From the NCBI GenBank assembly GCA_016840285.1, contig JAEOSR010000063.1, positions 1-64,000 of the forward strand: a DNA stretch of 64,000 bases, given 5' to 3'. The stretch is from Candidatus Hodarchaeota archaeon (lineage in GTDB: Archaea > Asgardarchaeota > Heimdallarchaeia > Hodarchaeales > Hodarchaeaceae). The notes below the pieces were generated by a model. That model ran no database searches. It was not told where the DNA came from and saw only the letters and a list, made by a program, of their open reading frames with translations. The translations under genes and the position numbers were made by a program. Positions 9,294 through 18,134 of the stretch are shown here, in pieces. How positions within the stretch are numbered: position 1 is the first letter of the stretch; every line of letters starts with the position of its first letter.

Positions 9294-10049
9294 CTAAAAA
9301 TGTTTCAATAATGTTCTGAAGATTGTTGGATTACTTCTCGCAGCTCTTGCAATTGAAAAATATCGTGCTCCAGTGTTTAAAATGGCTTGAGCACTTGCAA
9401 TATCCACTACTGAATTGTTTCCTATAATGGGTATGTTTGTTTCCTTTGTATACTCTTCTAATAAAACTAAATCAGTTCCTATAGTTCCATTCTTATAGGA
9501 ATCAATATGTAAAAAATCAAGTTGCCATTGTTTAATTTGAGAGATGATAGAATTGGATTTAATCGCATTTCCACGAATTTTCAAAGAAATTTTGAAGTCT
9601 TTCGATTGAAATTTTTTTATAATGTCTGTAAGGACATCAAATCGTTGCAAAAGTCCTTGTCCTCCACCTAAATGGGTAATTTCACTTTGACGACAATGAG
9701 CATTAATTTCAAGTATTGGTTTTTCCGAAATAAGTTCTCCAAGATTTCGAGTAAATTTACGTGCTTCTTTTGAACTATTGAGCCTCAGGTTAATGATAAG
9801 ACGCGAAAAATCTGGAATTTTATGTGCTTCGCTTATTATTTCATCAGACTCTTTTCCAACATGAAGAATGAATTCATCTCGACCTCTTTGAGCGATTTTA
9901 AATGATGCTTTGATCATCTCTGTTCCAATGGGATACCCTCCAATTGTAACCATCCCAGCCTCACCCTCGATTAAGCACTGTTTAGCGAAGTCCCCATTAG
10001 TTATGCCAGCCATTGCGGCTAAAATACTAGGATTTCTGGAATTTCCCAT
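9294..10049 (-). CDS. Dihydrouridine synthase-like TIM-barrel protein (MJ0144-like)
   Basis: 251 residues. AAMAGITNGDFAKQ at about residues 11-24 resembles the APMAGVTD opening of Dus flavoenzymes. ILEINAHCRQSEI and LKIRGN follow at strand positions of a TIM barrel, and IPIIGNNSVVDIASAQ near residue 205 resembles the phosphate-binding end of the barrel. It is shorter than true Dus enzymes (~310-330) and lacks a recognisable RNA-binding C-terminal domain. I think it belongs to the archaeal Dus-related family exemplified by MJ0144, whose function is unknown to me. It sits between cofD (0 nt gap) and cofC, which suggests a link with flavin or deazaflavin metabolism; that is inference. Confidence 0.6.
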   Translation of the reverse strand: MGNSRNPSILAAMAGITNGDFAKQCLIEGEAGMVTIGGYPIGTEMIKASFKIAQRGRDEFILHVGKESDEIISEAHKIPDFSRLIINLRLNSSKEARKFTRNLGELISEKPILEINAHCRQSEITHLGGGQGLLQRFDVLTDIIKKFQSKDFKISLKIRGNAIKSNSIISQIKQWQLDFLHIDSYKNGTIGTDLVLLEEYTKETNIPIIGNNSVVDIASAQAILNTGARYFSIARAARSNPTIFRTLLKHF

Positions 10050-10982
10050 TCATTTACTATCCATTATTCGGTTAAATAACCGTGAGGCATCATTTTTTGT
10101 ATGAATGTAAATATCTTCTAAAATTGGAGTGATTCCCATTCCCTTAATATCTTCAAGATATTGTTCATCTGTTTTATGAATCATCAAGGCGTCTAGAATG
10201 TCATGAAACAATTCCACAATCGCTACGGGGGAAACATCATGCCCCCATGCCTTTAAAAACGCTGTTGTTGGTCCAGAAACCGCGTTCGTACCGATAATTG
10301 GACTTATTGCGATTCGATATCCGGAAGCTTTTTGTAATGCTTCTCGTAGAGGTTGAAGAGCCAAAATTGGTCCCACTGATGAAATAGGATTGCTTGGACC
10401 TATTATAATAGCATCAGCACGTTGAATGGCTTCTAGAACCTGGTCAGTTGTATTTCTTAGGTCTCCTTCAAAAAAAACATTCTTTACTTGTACTTTTCCC
10501 TTATACTTAACCCAATATTCCTGTAAATGCAGCGTTTGTTCTGGTGTACGAACTTTTGTTTGAATGGCTTGATTAGCCATCGGTAATACACGAGATTGGA
10601 TATTAAGACGTCTTCTAATGATTTCTATGGCCTCAGTTAAACTTTTTCCTTGGTTCAATAAAAAAGTTCTATAAAGACATAATCCCGCATCAAAGTCACC
10701 TAGATTAAACCAAACCTCTTCCTTTAATTGGTTTTTTAGAAAATCTACTAGATTGAAAGTGTCATTTTTTATCCCCCACCATTTCTCTGTGTCTATGAGA
10801 TCTGTTAATGTCAATAGTATACTATCTATGTCAGGTGAAACATGTAATCCATAAAAACTCCAATCATCTCCAGTATTGCCAATAATTGTAATATTTCGAG
10901 CATCAGTGACCTCTACAACACCTTGTAATAATTTCGGGGTTCCAGTACCCCCTGATAAGAAAACGATGTTTGAAATATTCAA
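10050..10982 (-). CDS. cofD: 2-phospho-L-lactate transferase CofD
   Basis: 310 residues. It transfers the phospholactyl (or phosphoenolpyruvyl) group from the activated GDP donor to FO, giving F420-0 or dehydro-F420-0. FLSGGTGTPKLLQG (about 8-21), NTGDDWSFYGLHVSPDID and GPSNPISSVGPIL (about 196-208) are the donor and FO binding signatures of CofD/FbiA. Full length. It is the first gene of the leftward operon; the next gene starts at the base directly after its stop. No SD is obvious, which fits a leaderless or short-leader transcript. CofE, the glutamate ligase, is not in the window. Confidence 0.93.
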   Translation of the reverse strand: MNISNIVFLSGGTGTPKLLQGVVEVTDARNITIIGNTGDDWSFYGLHVSPDIDSILLTLTDLIDTEKWWGIKNDTFNLVDFLKNQLKEEVWFNLGDFDAGLCLYRTFLLNQGKSLTEAIEIIRRRLNIQSRVLPMANQAIQTKVRTPEQTLHLQEYWVKYKGKVQVKNVFFEGDLRNTTDQVLEAIQRADAIIIGPSNPISSVGPILALQPLREALQKASGYRIAISPIIGTNAVSGPTTAFLKAWGHDVSPVAIVELFHDILDALMIHKTDEQYLEDIKGMGITPILEDIYIHTKNDASRLFNRIMDSK

Positions 10983-11088
10983 TTTATAATCCTCTTAACA
11001 AAAATTTCCTTAATATGATCTTTTCTTAGCGAATTTAGTGACATTATTTTAATAATGATACCGATAGTTATGCATCTGTTGATTAGTT

Positions 11089-12204
11089 TTGGCCGCAAAC
11101 AATAATGAATGGGATCTTATTCTTTTTGGAGAGAATGACAACATCAATACTCAGACAATCTGGCATGCTGCTACCTTGGCAAGGAGTCGGGGAATTCAAG
11201 AACGTGACCTTGTAATTATCGATTGGCCACGAGACCCTGTTGTCTGTTGTGGACTCCATCAATCTATAAATCAAGTTGTGGATCTGAATTTTTGTGAATT
11301 AAATAATATTCCAGTCATCAGACGGGTGTGTGGGGGAGGAGCTGTCTTACTCGATTCAAACCAACTCTTTTATAATGTAATTGCCCATATCGATTCTAAA
11401 ATCGTTCCACGGAGGATTAATGCCTTATATTCGAAACTTCTAGAACCAGTTGTTAATACTTATCGCCACTATAATATCGAAGCAGATTATCGGCCAGTAA
11501 ATGACATTTTAGTTAAAGGTAGAAAAATCTCTGGAAATGGAGCTGCACTTCTCGAGAGTGCTCAAGTTTTAGTCGGTAATTTTATATTGGATTTTCCTCG
11601 TAAAGAGATGACTCAAATTCTACAGGTTCCGGGTGAAAAATTCCGAGATAAGGTTTATAAGTCCCTAGAAGCTGGAATAACTTCTTTTAAGGATGAACTG
11701 GGGTATATTCCGAATCGGGATGAAATTATTGAGATATTTACTCAACAATTTGAATCAATCTTGAATGTACACTTTACACCTACCTCCCTTGAGCCTGAGA
11801 CCCTTACATTGATGGAAGAACTACGAACTACCTATCTGACTGATAAATGGAGATTTCAAGTAGCTCACCGAGGAAAAAATCTGATTCATAAAGTCAAGAT
11901 CCATGCTTCTAATTATATCGTTGAAGGTACGCATAAATCAACTGGTGGCTTAATACAAGTAATTTGTGAATTTCAAGGGTCAGTTCTCGTAGACATTCTA
12001 ATAAGTGGTGACTTCTGGATTTATCCTGATCTCATCCTTCCTCAATTAGAACAAAATCTTCATAATGTCGACTTAAACAGTATCGATCTGGAATCACATA
12101 TCCAATCGTTTTTAAATAGTCATAACTGCGAAAGTCCAGGCACTACTTCTACAGATCTATCACAATCGATACTTAATGCTTATCAGAACATTACTCGTAG
12201 ATAA
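11089..12204 (+). CDS. lplA: Lipoate-protein ligase A family protein with C-terminal accessory domain
   Basis: 371 residues from a TTG start. The N-terminal ~245 residues form the BPL/LplA fold. RRVCGGGAVLLD at 78-89 is the lipoate/adenylate binding loop, and GRKISGNGAA contains the catalytic lysine K146. The C-terminal ~110 residues resemble the LplA accessory (LplB/LplA-C) domain, here fused rather than encoded separately as in several archaea. It would activate lipoate (or octanoate) with ATP and attach it to E2 or GcvH lysines in the cytoplasm. No acceptor protein gene is in the window. It is divergent from cofD, with 106 nt between the starts. Confidence 0.85.
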   Translation: MAANNNEWDLILFGENDNINTQTIWHAATLARSRGIQERDLVIIDWPRDPVVCCGLHQSINQVVDLNFCELNNIPVIRRVCGGGAVLLDSNQLFYNVIAHIDSKIVPRRINALYSKLLEPVVNTYRHYNIEADYRPVNDILVKGRKISGNGAALLESAQVLVGNFILDFPRKEMTQILQVPGEKFRDKVYKSLEAGITSFKDELGYIPNRDEIIEIFTQQFESILNVHFTPTSLEPETLTLMEELRTTYLTDKWRFQVAHRGKNLIHKVKIHASNYIVEGTHKSTGGLIQVICEFQGSVLVDILISGDFWIYPDLILPQLEQNLHNVDLNSIDLESHIQSFLNSHNCESPGTTSTDLSQSILNAYQNITRR

Positions 12205-12223
12205 TAACATCCTCTAAGCTGTT

Positions 12224-12847
12224 TCACTTCCCAAATTCTACCAAACATTCTATAACCAAGGTAATTGCTTTTTTCATGATATCCAGACTCATTGATGCAG
12301 ATAGAGGGGAGTTAATTATTTGCTCTGGTAAGAGAGGAAGATGAATAAAGCCAGCAGAAACCTGATTGAGTTTGGAAGATGAATCTAAATAATTCAAAGT
12401 ATGGTACATTAGTTGATTGCATCCAAAAGTCCCAGCAGAGTTTGAGATATAGCAGGGAATATGATTTTCTTTGAGATAACTTACTAGGTGCCTAACTGGT
12501 AGTGTACTAAGATACGCCACAGGTCCTCCTTTCACTAATATTTCTTCATGTGGTTTTGTACCGCAATTGTATGCTACTTTGGAGGCATCAGCTAGATTAA
12601 TCGCAATTCGTTCAATAGAGATCGAAGAACGGGAAGCTTGACCTGTATTAATTACGATTTCAGGATATATCTCATCAATTAATTGAATAATGGCAGATTT
12701 TATCTTGGCATATCTTAGTGGAATTGTTTTACCAATTACTTTGATGTTTGAAAATGTCTTCCCATCTAAATCTTGTGCAATAACCTCTGAGGGATTGATT
12801 TCATATCCTCCAAAGGGCTCAAAACCTGTTAATAGCAATGTTCTCAT
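12224..12847 (-). CDS. pcp: Pyroglutamyl-peptidase I (peptidase C15)
   Basis: 207 residues. It removes N-terminal pyroglutamate from peptides in the cytoplasm. The start MRTLLLTGFEPFGGYEINPS is the family's opening. The catalytic triad is visible as E79 in SISIERIAIN, C143 in SNSAGTFGCNQLMYH and H169 in GFIHLPLLPEQ. Length is typical (200-220). It converges on the lipoate ligase gene with 19 nt between stops and is divergent from a methyltransferase gene, so it is a single-gene unit. Confidence 0.92.
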   Translation of the reverse strand: MRTLLLTGFEPFGGYEINPSEVIAQDLDGKTFSNIKVIGKTIPLRYAKIKSAIIQLIDEIYPEIVINTGQASRSSISIERIAINLADASKVAYNCGTKPHEEILVKGGPVAYLSTLPVRHLVSYLKENHIPCYISNSAGTFGCNQLMYHTLNYLDSSSKLNQVSAGFIHLPLLPEQIINSPLSASMSLDIMKKAITLVIECLVEFGK

Positions 12848-12967
12848 GCTTCATCCCAGTATTCGTTGCGATAGTTGTGTTTTTAATTTCTGAGAAAAGA
12901 CTTTATTCTTTTTCATAATCAATATTATTGGTTTCTAATACTATTCAATTAAAAAAGTGAAGGAATA

Positions 12968-13594
12968 ATGACTTCTTCTTCTGCAGATTGGGAAACTTAT
13001 GCTAAAAGCACTTCATCTGCTCTCATTCGCGCTCATTATTTCTTTACGGTATGGCGAAACTATCGTATTTTGTTGCGAGGTTTAAAAATACCTCAAGGTT
13101 CATTATTGGAGATAGGATCCTCCACTGGTTTGAATTCTCTTCGTCTCTCTAAGAAATACCAACTAAAACCAACTTTAGTAGATACATCAAAATTTGCTTT
13201 AGTCCTGGCGTATAGTCTTTATCGTCAATCCAACGTTATTCCGAAATTAGTTCAACAAGATGCGTTAAAATTATCCCTCAATCAACAATTTGATTTTGTC
13301 CATTCTCATGGATTATTAGAACACTTCAAACATTCAACTCAATGTATTGCCTTTCAAAATCATACTAAGCATGTCCGTCCAGGAGGATGGCTTATTTGTT
13401 GGGTTCCAACCCCAGACACTCTATATCGTTTAAGTCGTTGGTATTTAGAACGTACAGGTCAATGGATATTCGGTTATGAGAAACCACTACCTGTTAAAGA
13501 GTTTATTTCTTTTTTTCATCAAGGAAACTTTCAAATTCGAAAAATTCATCATCCTCCGGGTTGGGTGGGTGTTGCAGCTCAGAAACCTTTTTGA
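12968..13594 (+). CDS. Class I SAM-dependent methyltransferase
   Basis: 208 residues. LLEIGSSTGLNSLRLSKKY at about 45-63 is motif I of class I methyltransferases (variant of E/DxGxGxG). TLVDTSKFAL provides the acidic residue after beta 2, and FDFVHSHGLLEHF matches motif IV/post-motif IV of the Methyltransf_11 type. The substrate cannot be told; small molecules, lipids and sugars are all known for this class. A single-gene unit between pcp and priS, converging on the latter. A G-poor leader with AAGTGAAGGA 5 nt before the ATG gives a modest SD. Confidence 0.75.
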   Translation: MTSSSADWETYAKSTSSALIRAHYFFTVWRNYRILLRGLKIPQGSLLEIGSSTGLNSLRLSKKYQLKPTLVDTSKFALVLAYSLYRQSNVIPKLVQQDALKLSLNQQFDFVHSHGLLEHFKHSTQCIAFQNHTKHVRPGGWLICWVPTPDTLYRLSRWYLERTGQWIFGYEKPLPVKEFISFFHQGNFQIRKIHHPPGWVGVAAQKPF

Positions 13595-13652
13595 GAAAAA
13601 AATTTACGTACTCTCTTCGTTTTTTTTCTGGACAAAAAGTGAATTTTTAGTT

Positions 13653-14663
13653 TCAAATATTGTGCTTTTGTTGATTTTTCACATTAGAAAAAATTGAAGA
13701 CTCCTCATCGGGATTAAATGAAAATATTTTGCTAGGATTCAATATTTGTGCTATTTTTCCAGTTTTTCCATGAATAGAGGTAGGTAAACGGAGTAATCGT
13801 CGTAAATCGATAGTTACTTTATGATCAATCCGTGGTACCCATCGACGTAAAATTTCATCGTATTTATTAATCTTAGCTATCCGAAGATTGAAATTTCTCA
13901 ATAAACTCTCGTCAATCTGTCCTTCTTGGTGCTTTAATTGTTTCATGATATTGGTTGCTATAGAAGAACTGAAACCTAAATCTATAAGATCTTTATGACG
14001 GACATTTTTGAGAAAATACTTGAATACAGTATGTTCTATGCGGTAACGAAAATCATACTTTAGTTTCGTACGATCCTGAATTCTGGCTGTCTCTGCTTCT
14101 CCGTGAATAACAGACAGATAATCTATTATCGACATTCGCTGCTCTTGATTGATAGAAAAACCTATATCATCAGTAACCCAGCCATGTACACCCCGACGTC
14201 CAGAAAAAATCCAAGTTATGTCCTTCATCCCGAAATCATGACGCAATGTTTCATCTATGATATGAACTGCAAGATTAACTAGCTGCCAACAGCGGATACA
14301 CACTTGGTCAGCTCCCTGGCAATTACAGACAAATTGGCGTACTGCATCGTATTCGTTTAAATCGATGTCAAATACAAGTTCATGACCGATCCACTCAAGT
14401 GAATGGATAGGATTCTCCCGAGAAGGGGACTCATCATACACAGCACCAATATAAGCATGAAAAGGAGTCCGATCCACTAGAAAATCGATCAAGGCCCTAG
14501 GGGTTTCAAAGGAGATATTGCGAAAGAATTTTCCTTCTAGTGTAGCAAAACCAAATTCGCGTGTTGAAAACTTTGAGAAGTCTATAAATGCTGCAATGTC
14601 ATCGAAATTAAAATAAGTGGAATAGTAATCACGAAGAGCAGTTCGCTGTTGAGCTTGATTCAC
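13653..14663 (-). CDS. priS: DNA primase small (catalytic) subunit PriS
   Basis: 336 residues. It is the polymerase subunit of the archaeal/eukaryotic primase and makes RNA primers at replication forks. The catalytic aspartates are D99 and D101 in ELVFDIDLNEYD. Zinc-binding cysteines C113, C115, C122 and C125 lie in the knob that follows, and SGRRGVHGWV at 154-163 is the nucleotide-binding motif. Full length. Its start overlaps the priL stop by 4 nt, so the two subunits are translationally coupled in the order priL-priS, matching their 1:1 complex. Confidence 0.95.
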   Translation of the reverse strand: MNQAQQRTALRDYYSTYFNFDDIAAFIDFSKFSTREFGFATLEGKFFRNISFETPRALIDFLVDRTPFHAYIGAVYDESPSRENPIHSLEWIGHELVFDIDLNEYDAVRQFVCNCQGADQVCIRCWQLVNLAVHIIDETLRHDFGMKDITWIFSGRRGVHGWVTDDIGFSINQEQRMSIIDYLSVIHGEAETARIQDRTKLKYDFRYRIEHTVFKYFLKNVRHKDLIDLGFSSSIATNIMKQLKHQEGQIDESLLRNFNLRIAKINKYDEILRRWVPRIDHKVTIDLRRLLRLPTSIHGKTGKIAQILNPSKIFSFNPDEESSIFSNVKNQQKHNI

Positions 14664-15991
14664 TGATTTATTTCCACCTCTTTATTTACCGATGAATCAT
14701 TTTCCTTCTCTTCAACCATTAATCCCTCGAACTTACTTGCATACCTAGCCCATTGTAACGGATGAACTATTTTTCGATACAGAGATCTCTTATAGATGCT
14801 AGGAAAATACTCTGTGCAAGCTTGGGTTGGATTACTCCCGCTTCGAGAGACAATTCTTTCTAGTTGATTCCTGGATGGTTTGACAGATTTTTTGTTTGTA
14901 AGATAATTATCACTAAGGAAGTTGAGTAAAATTGCAGGAGCTAAATGAACAAATGGACAAAAATAACTTGTGGCTATAGTAGAACACTTAGGAACATTAT
15001 AATCCTTTTTTCCACCTTCTAGTCCATAAAGATGACGTATTTGATAACCAGAAGTCCTTAGATACTCCGTATAAGTGACATTCAGATTATCTACAGATTT
15101 TTCAAACCAATAATGCAATTGATCGTCCACTGTCATTCCAATTTTCTTTAGAAAAAAACCTAATTGAAGACGTTGTGCATGATTTAACCGTCCTGTTTTC
15201 TCAAATTCGGAGAATAAATATATCATGCATGGTGGAAAGATTTCAGGATGTGATTGTAAGTCTTTACCCTCAAATTCTGCAGAAGAAAATTGTGAACGAA
15301 TTTGTGTGTGTTTTGCGAGATTTTGTTCGATTTCCTGAACTGCCTGATCTATATTTTCATTTATTCCTAATAAATCCTGGGCTTTTTCCACTTCTTCTTG
15401 GAGTTTGAGTTCAAAGGCTTTTTTAAGACTACCTCGAAAGGAAACTTCATTTGAAATTACCCAACCCTTACGAAGGTAACCCCTTCGATTTGATACCATC
15501 CATGGAACTTGTGCAAAATGAACACATGTCAGAAAATCACTTGTTACTCTTCGAGCTGAATGATATTGATGATAAAGGTCAGCTAGATATTCATTTTGTT
15601 TCTCATCCATTTTATATTTGAACTCTTCATAGTTCATTACGTTCTCGGACCCAAATATATGATTGAAGATATCCCTTTTTTGGTTTACACTTGTACGATC
15701 AGAATACAAATATGCAAATAAATCGCCTTCTGTCTCAATCAGCCAAGCCTCTAACCTGCGATTAGTGGCTGCGACTAATCTAAGTAGATATGCTCCTAAA
15801 CGGTAATCATTATAGATATGACTCAGTGAATCATCATCCGTTGGTGGAAAATGATCTCGAACGACTCGTGATCGCCCTTGAGGGAGTTGCTCAAGAAGTG
15901 TTACCCTGTTCCATGCTAATTGTTTCCACTGTTTGACATCAATATCCAAATTAGGTGGTGCTTGTAAAATGAACCAATCAGGTAGAGCCAA
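14660..15991 (-). CDS. priL: DNA primase large subunit PriL (Fe-S)
   Basis: 443 residues. It is the regulatory subunit that carries a 4Fe-4S domain needed for primer initiation. The four candidate cluster cysteines are C255 (PPCMIYLF), C336 (PKCSTIA), C345 (YFCPFVH) and C392 (ACTEYF), with the expected order and increasing spacing. HPLQWARYASK near the C-terminus matches the conserved tail of the family. The insertion of ~45 residues between C345 and C392 is longer than in many archaeal PriLs. First gene of the priL-priS pair; the start ATG is 262 bp from the divergent methyltransferase gene. Confidence 0.92.
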   Translation of the reverse strand: MALPDWFILQAPPNLDIDVKQWKQLAWNRVTLLEQLPQGRSRVVRDHFPPTDDDSLSHIYNDYRLGAYLLRLVAATNRRLEAWLIETEGDLFAYLYSDRTSVNQKRDIFNHIFGSENVMNYEEFKYKMDEKQNEYLADLYHQYHSARRVTSDFLTCVHFAQVPWMVSNRRGYLRKGWVISNEVSFRGSLKKAFELKLQEEVEKAQDLLGINENIDQAVQEIEQNLAKHTQIRSQFSSAEFEGKDLQSHPEIFPPCMIYLFSEFEKTGRLNHAQRLQLGFFLKKIGMTVDDQLHYWFEKSVDNLNVTYTEYLRTSGYQIRHLYGLEGGKKDYNVPKCSTIATSYFCPFVHLAPAILLNFLSDNYLTNKKSVKPSRNQLERIVSRSGSNPTQACTEYFPSIYKRSLYRKIVHPLQWARYASKFEGLMVEEKENDSSVNKEVEINQ

Positions 15992-16253
15992 AATCAGTTC
16001 CTTCTTTTTATAAGATTAAGGTCAAATATTAACCATTGCTGCTTGGTGTTGAGCCAGTATTTGGGTCATAGTATTGCCTTTCAAATAACTTTTATGCCTT
16101 TATCTTTAATATTCATTAGTTTCTCTTAATTAATTTCACATTTTTGTAGAGTTCTAAATAATGTAAAATCCTGACCCGACTTTTTATTTCTCAACGAATT
16201 ACGACAATTATTAAAATTAGTCTATTCATTCCGACCATACCCCGAATAAAAGA

Positions 16254-16859
16254 ATGGTGAGATCTATTCCTGGTATTTATCGCCAATACTGTATGAACAA
16301 GATGGATATTGTTGAACAACTTATTCCCAAGAGCGCTAGAAGAGTCTTGGATGTTGGCTGTGGGGATATAGATGTTTCAGGCCATCTCTATTGTCATAAT
16401 AGGTTACAACGAAAATATAGAGATGTAATAGGAATTGACCTCAATCCTGGGCGTCAAAAGAACGTCGTCCAAGCCAGCGCAATGAAACTTCCTTTTACGG
16501 ATCAATCAATTGAATATGTGGTCTCTTTTGATGTTGTTGAACACATTGAGGACTTTTCGTCTGTTATTAAAGATATTCTTAGAGTAGCAATCAAACGAGT
16601 CATTATTATTGTACCGACAACCGAAAACCGTTCCATTCGCCCAATTTTCAATTTTCTTCGCAGAATGTTACGCGGGGTTAATAATTTCATTTTTCAAGGC
16701 CACTATTACGAATTCTACCCATTTGAAATATGTAAGTTCAAAAGAAGAAATTATTCTTGCAAGATAATCACAATCGATTATCCTATTCTTGGTGCCTCCA
16801 TTTTTCACAGAAAAGGACTCATTACTGCTGGTATCTATATATTTGACAGACTTGAATGA
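16254..16859 (+). CDS. Class I SAM-dependent methyltransferase
   Basis: 201 residues. RVLDVGCGDIDVSGHL at about 31-46 is motif I. VIGIDLNPGR supplies the acidic ribose ligand, ASAMKLPFTDQSIEYVVSFDVVEHIED contains motifs III-IV (the D and EH typical of Methyltransf_11), and RVIIIVPTTENRS follows. The C-terminal half is basic and aromatic, possibly substrate- or membrane-facing. Function beyond methyl transfer is not indicated. Its neighbour, converging with 27 nt between stops, is a flippase-like membrane protein, so a lipid or glycan substrate is possible but unproven. Confidence 0.75.
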   Translation: MVRSIPGIYRQYCMNKMDIVEQLIPKSARRVLDVGCGDIDVSGHLYCHNRLQRKYRDVIGIDLNPGRQKNVVQASAMKLPFTDQSIEYVVSFDVVEHIEDFSSVIKDILRVAIKRVIIIVPTTENRSIRPIFNFLRRMLRGVNNFIFQGHYYEFYPFEICKFKRRNYSCKIITIDYPILGASIFHRKGLITAGIYIFDRLE

Positions 16860-16886
16860 GGATGACAATCATTTCTCTCAAAAAGA

Positions 16887-18047
16887 TTACTCAGAAACCG
16901 ATTTTTCATTTAAATCCCGTGCATTTACCTTAGTTTTACCTACAATATAGACTAGTAACCCAACAATAATTATAAAATAGAATTTCATCAACTGTACAAG
17001 GATCGCTCCAGATGCAGCTAGCGTGGATCCGAGTCCTAAACCTATGTCCAGAAAAACTGAAAGTGTGATTTCTTTTAATCCAGCCATTCCAGGAATTCCA
17101 ACAGGAAGAAAATCAATTGTTCCACCCAGGAAATTAACCGCTGCAACTTGATCTAAAGTTATTGTTATCCCAGATAAGGATGTTAAAAGGAAATAAATGG
17201 ATACCCAATGAGCAACCTGTGAGAAAAAAGCTAAAACAAGTGCTATTAGTGAAGAAAATTTATTCTTAGCCAGATAGGCGAACTGTATACTAAAATCATC
17301 AATGATTTTCTCAGATGGTTCCATAGCATTTTTTGCTGTTACTCCAATAAGAGGAAAAGAGGAGAATATTCTTAAAATATATTTTATGACGGTTTTTGCC
17401 GTTTTAGGGGATTTTGCAATTAAAATGAAAAAAATAACGACTGTTAATGAGAGTAAAGAGATGATTACAACAAAAATTAAGGCAATTTCATCTGATAACG
17501 ATTGACCTGTCATTTTTGAAATAATTTCATCAAAATAAGCCAAGATCGCAAACGCTACAAAAACCGATATGGGAATGAATGCTAACAATCCACACAGTTT
17601 ATGCGCAATAACACTGGATAATATCTCACCACTCGTTGCTTTTCGGTTTTCTAACTCGTTATCGAATTCTTGTGTTCCTAGTGCAATACGCATAATTCCT
17701 TCAACGGCTCCTGCACTAGGGATTAATAAACCATAGGAAAATGAAGCCAGCTGAATTCGGTAGACTGATGATGTGGATGGACGAATAAATGAGATCCCTA
17801 AAAGAACTTTCCATGCAAGTGTATCTATCAAAATGGCAACAAAGGTGAAGAGAGTTCCTAAGAGAAGAAGAAGAGGATTTGCTGATAACATAATTCCAAT
17901 CATGGTGAAAATACTTACTCCTCCTAAATATAGATAAGTTATTAACGCTATTACAGCAATTCCTAGAAGAAGAAGAGTTTTATTATCAAAAGCTTTGCGT
18001 AACGAGATCTCTGTGCCTTCTACAATTAATTTCGACGATTTTTCCAC
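16887..18047 (-). CDS. Flippase-like integral membrane protein (LPG synthase TM / UPF0104 family)
   Basis: 386 residues, about eight to nine transmembrane helices. ALLIPSAG-type text is seen as YGLLIPSAGAVEGIMRIAL near 110-128, the helix-helix VIAHKLCGLLAFIPI follows, and NFLGGTIDFLPVGIPGMAGL near 310-330 is the C-terminal signature of the family (compare the PGGLGVMEG segment in the paralogue at 3540-4559). The N-terminus is cytoplasmic and charged. The two copies are divergent, so they probably serve different lipid-linked substrates. It stands alone, flanked downstream by a methyltransferase gene and upstream by the remains of a transposon. Confidence 0.75.
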   Translation of the reverse strand: MEKSSKLIVEGTEISLRKAFDNKTLLLLGIAVIALITYLYLGGVSIFTMIGIMLSANPLLLLLGTLFTFVAILIDTLAWKVLLGISFIRPSTSSVYRIQLASFSYGLLIPSAGAVEGIMRIALGTQEFDNELENRKATSGEILSSVIAHKLCGLLAFIPISVFVAFAILAYFDEIISKMTGQSLSDEIALIFVVIISLLSLTVVIFFILIAKSPKTAKTVIKYILRIFSSFPLIGVTAKNAMEPSEKIIDDFSIQFAYLAKNKFSSLIALVLAFFSQVAHWVSIYFLLTSLSGITITLDQVAAVNFLGGTIDFLPVGIPGMAGLKEITLSVFLDIGLGLGSTLAASGAILVQLMKFYFIIIVGLLVYIVGKTKVNARDLNEKSVSE

Positions 18048-18134
18048 AAATTTGACCTCAATTGAGGCGAGGACTTCTTAGGTTATTAAAATTGATAAAA
18101 GTAAAATCAATTACTATTTACATGAGGTCATCAA

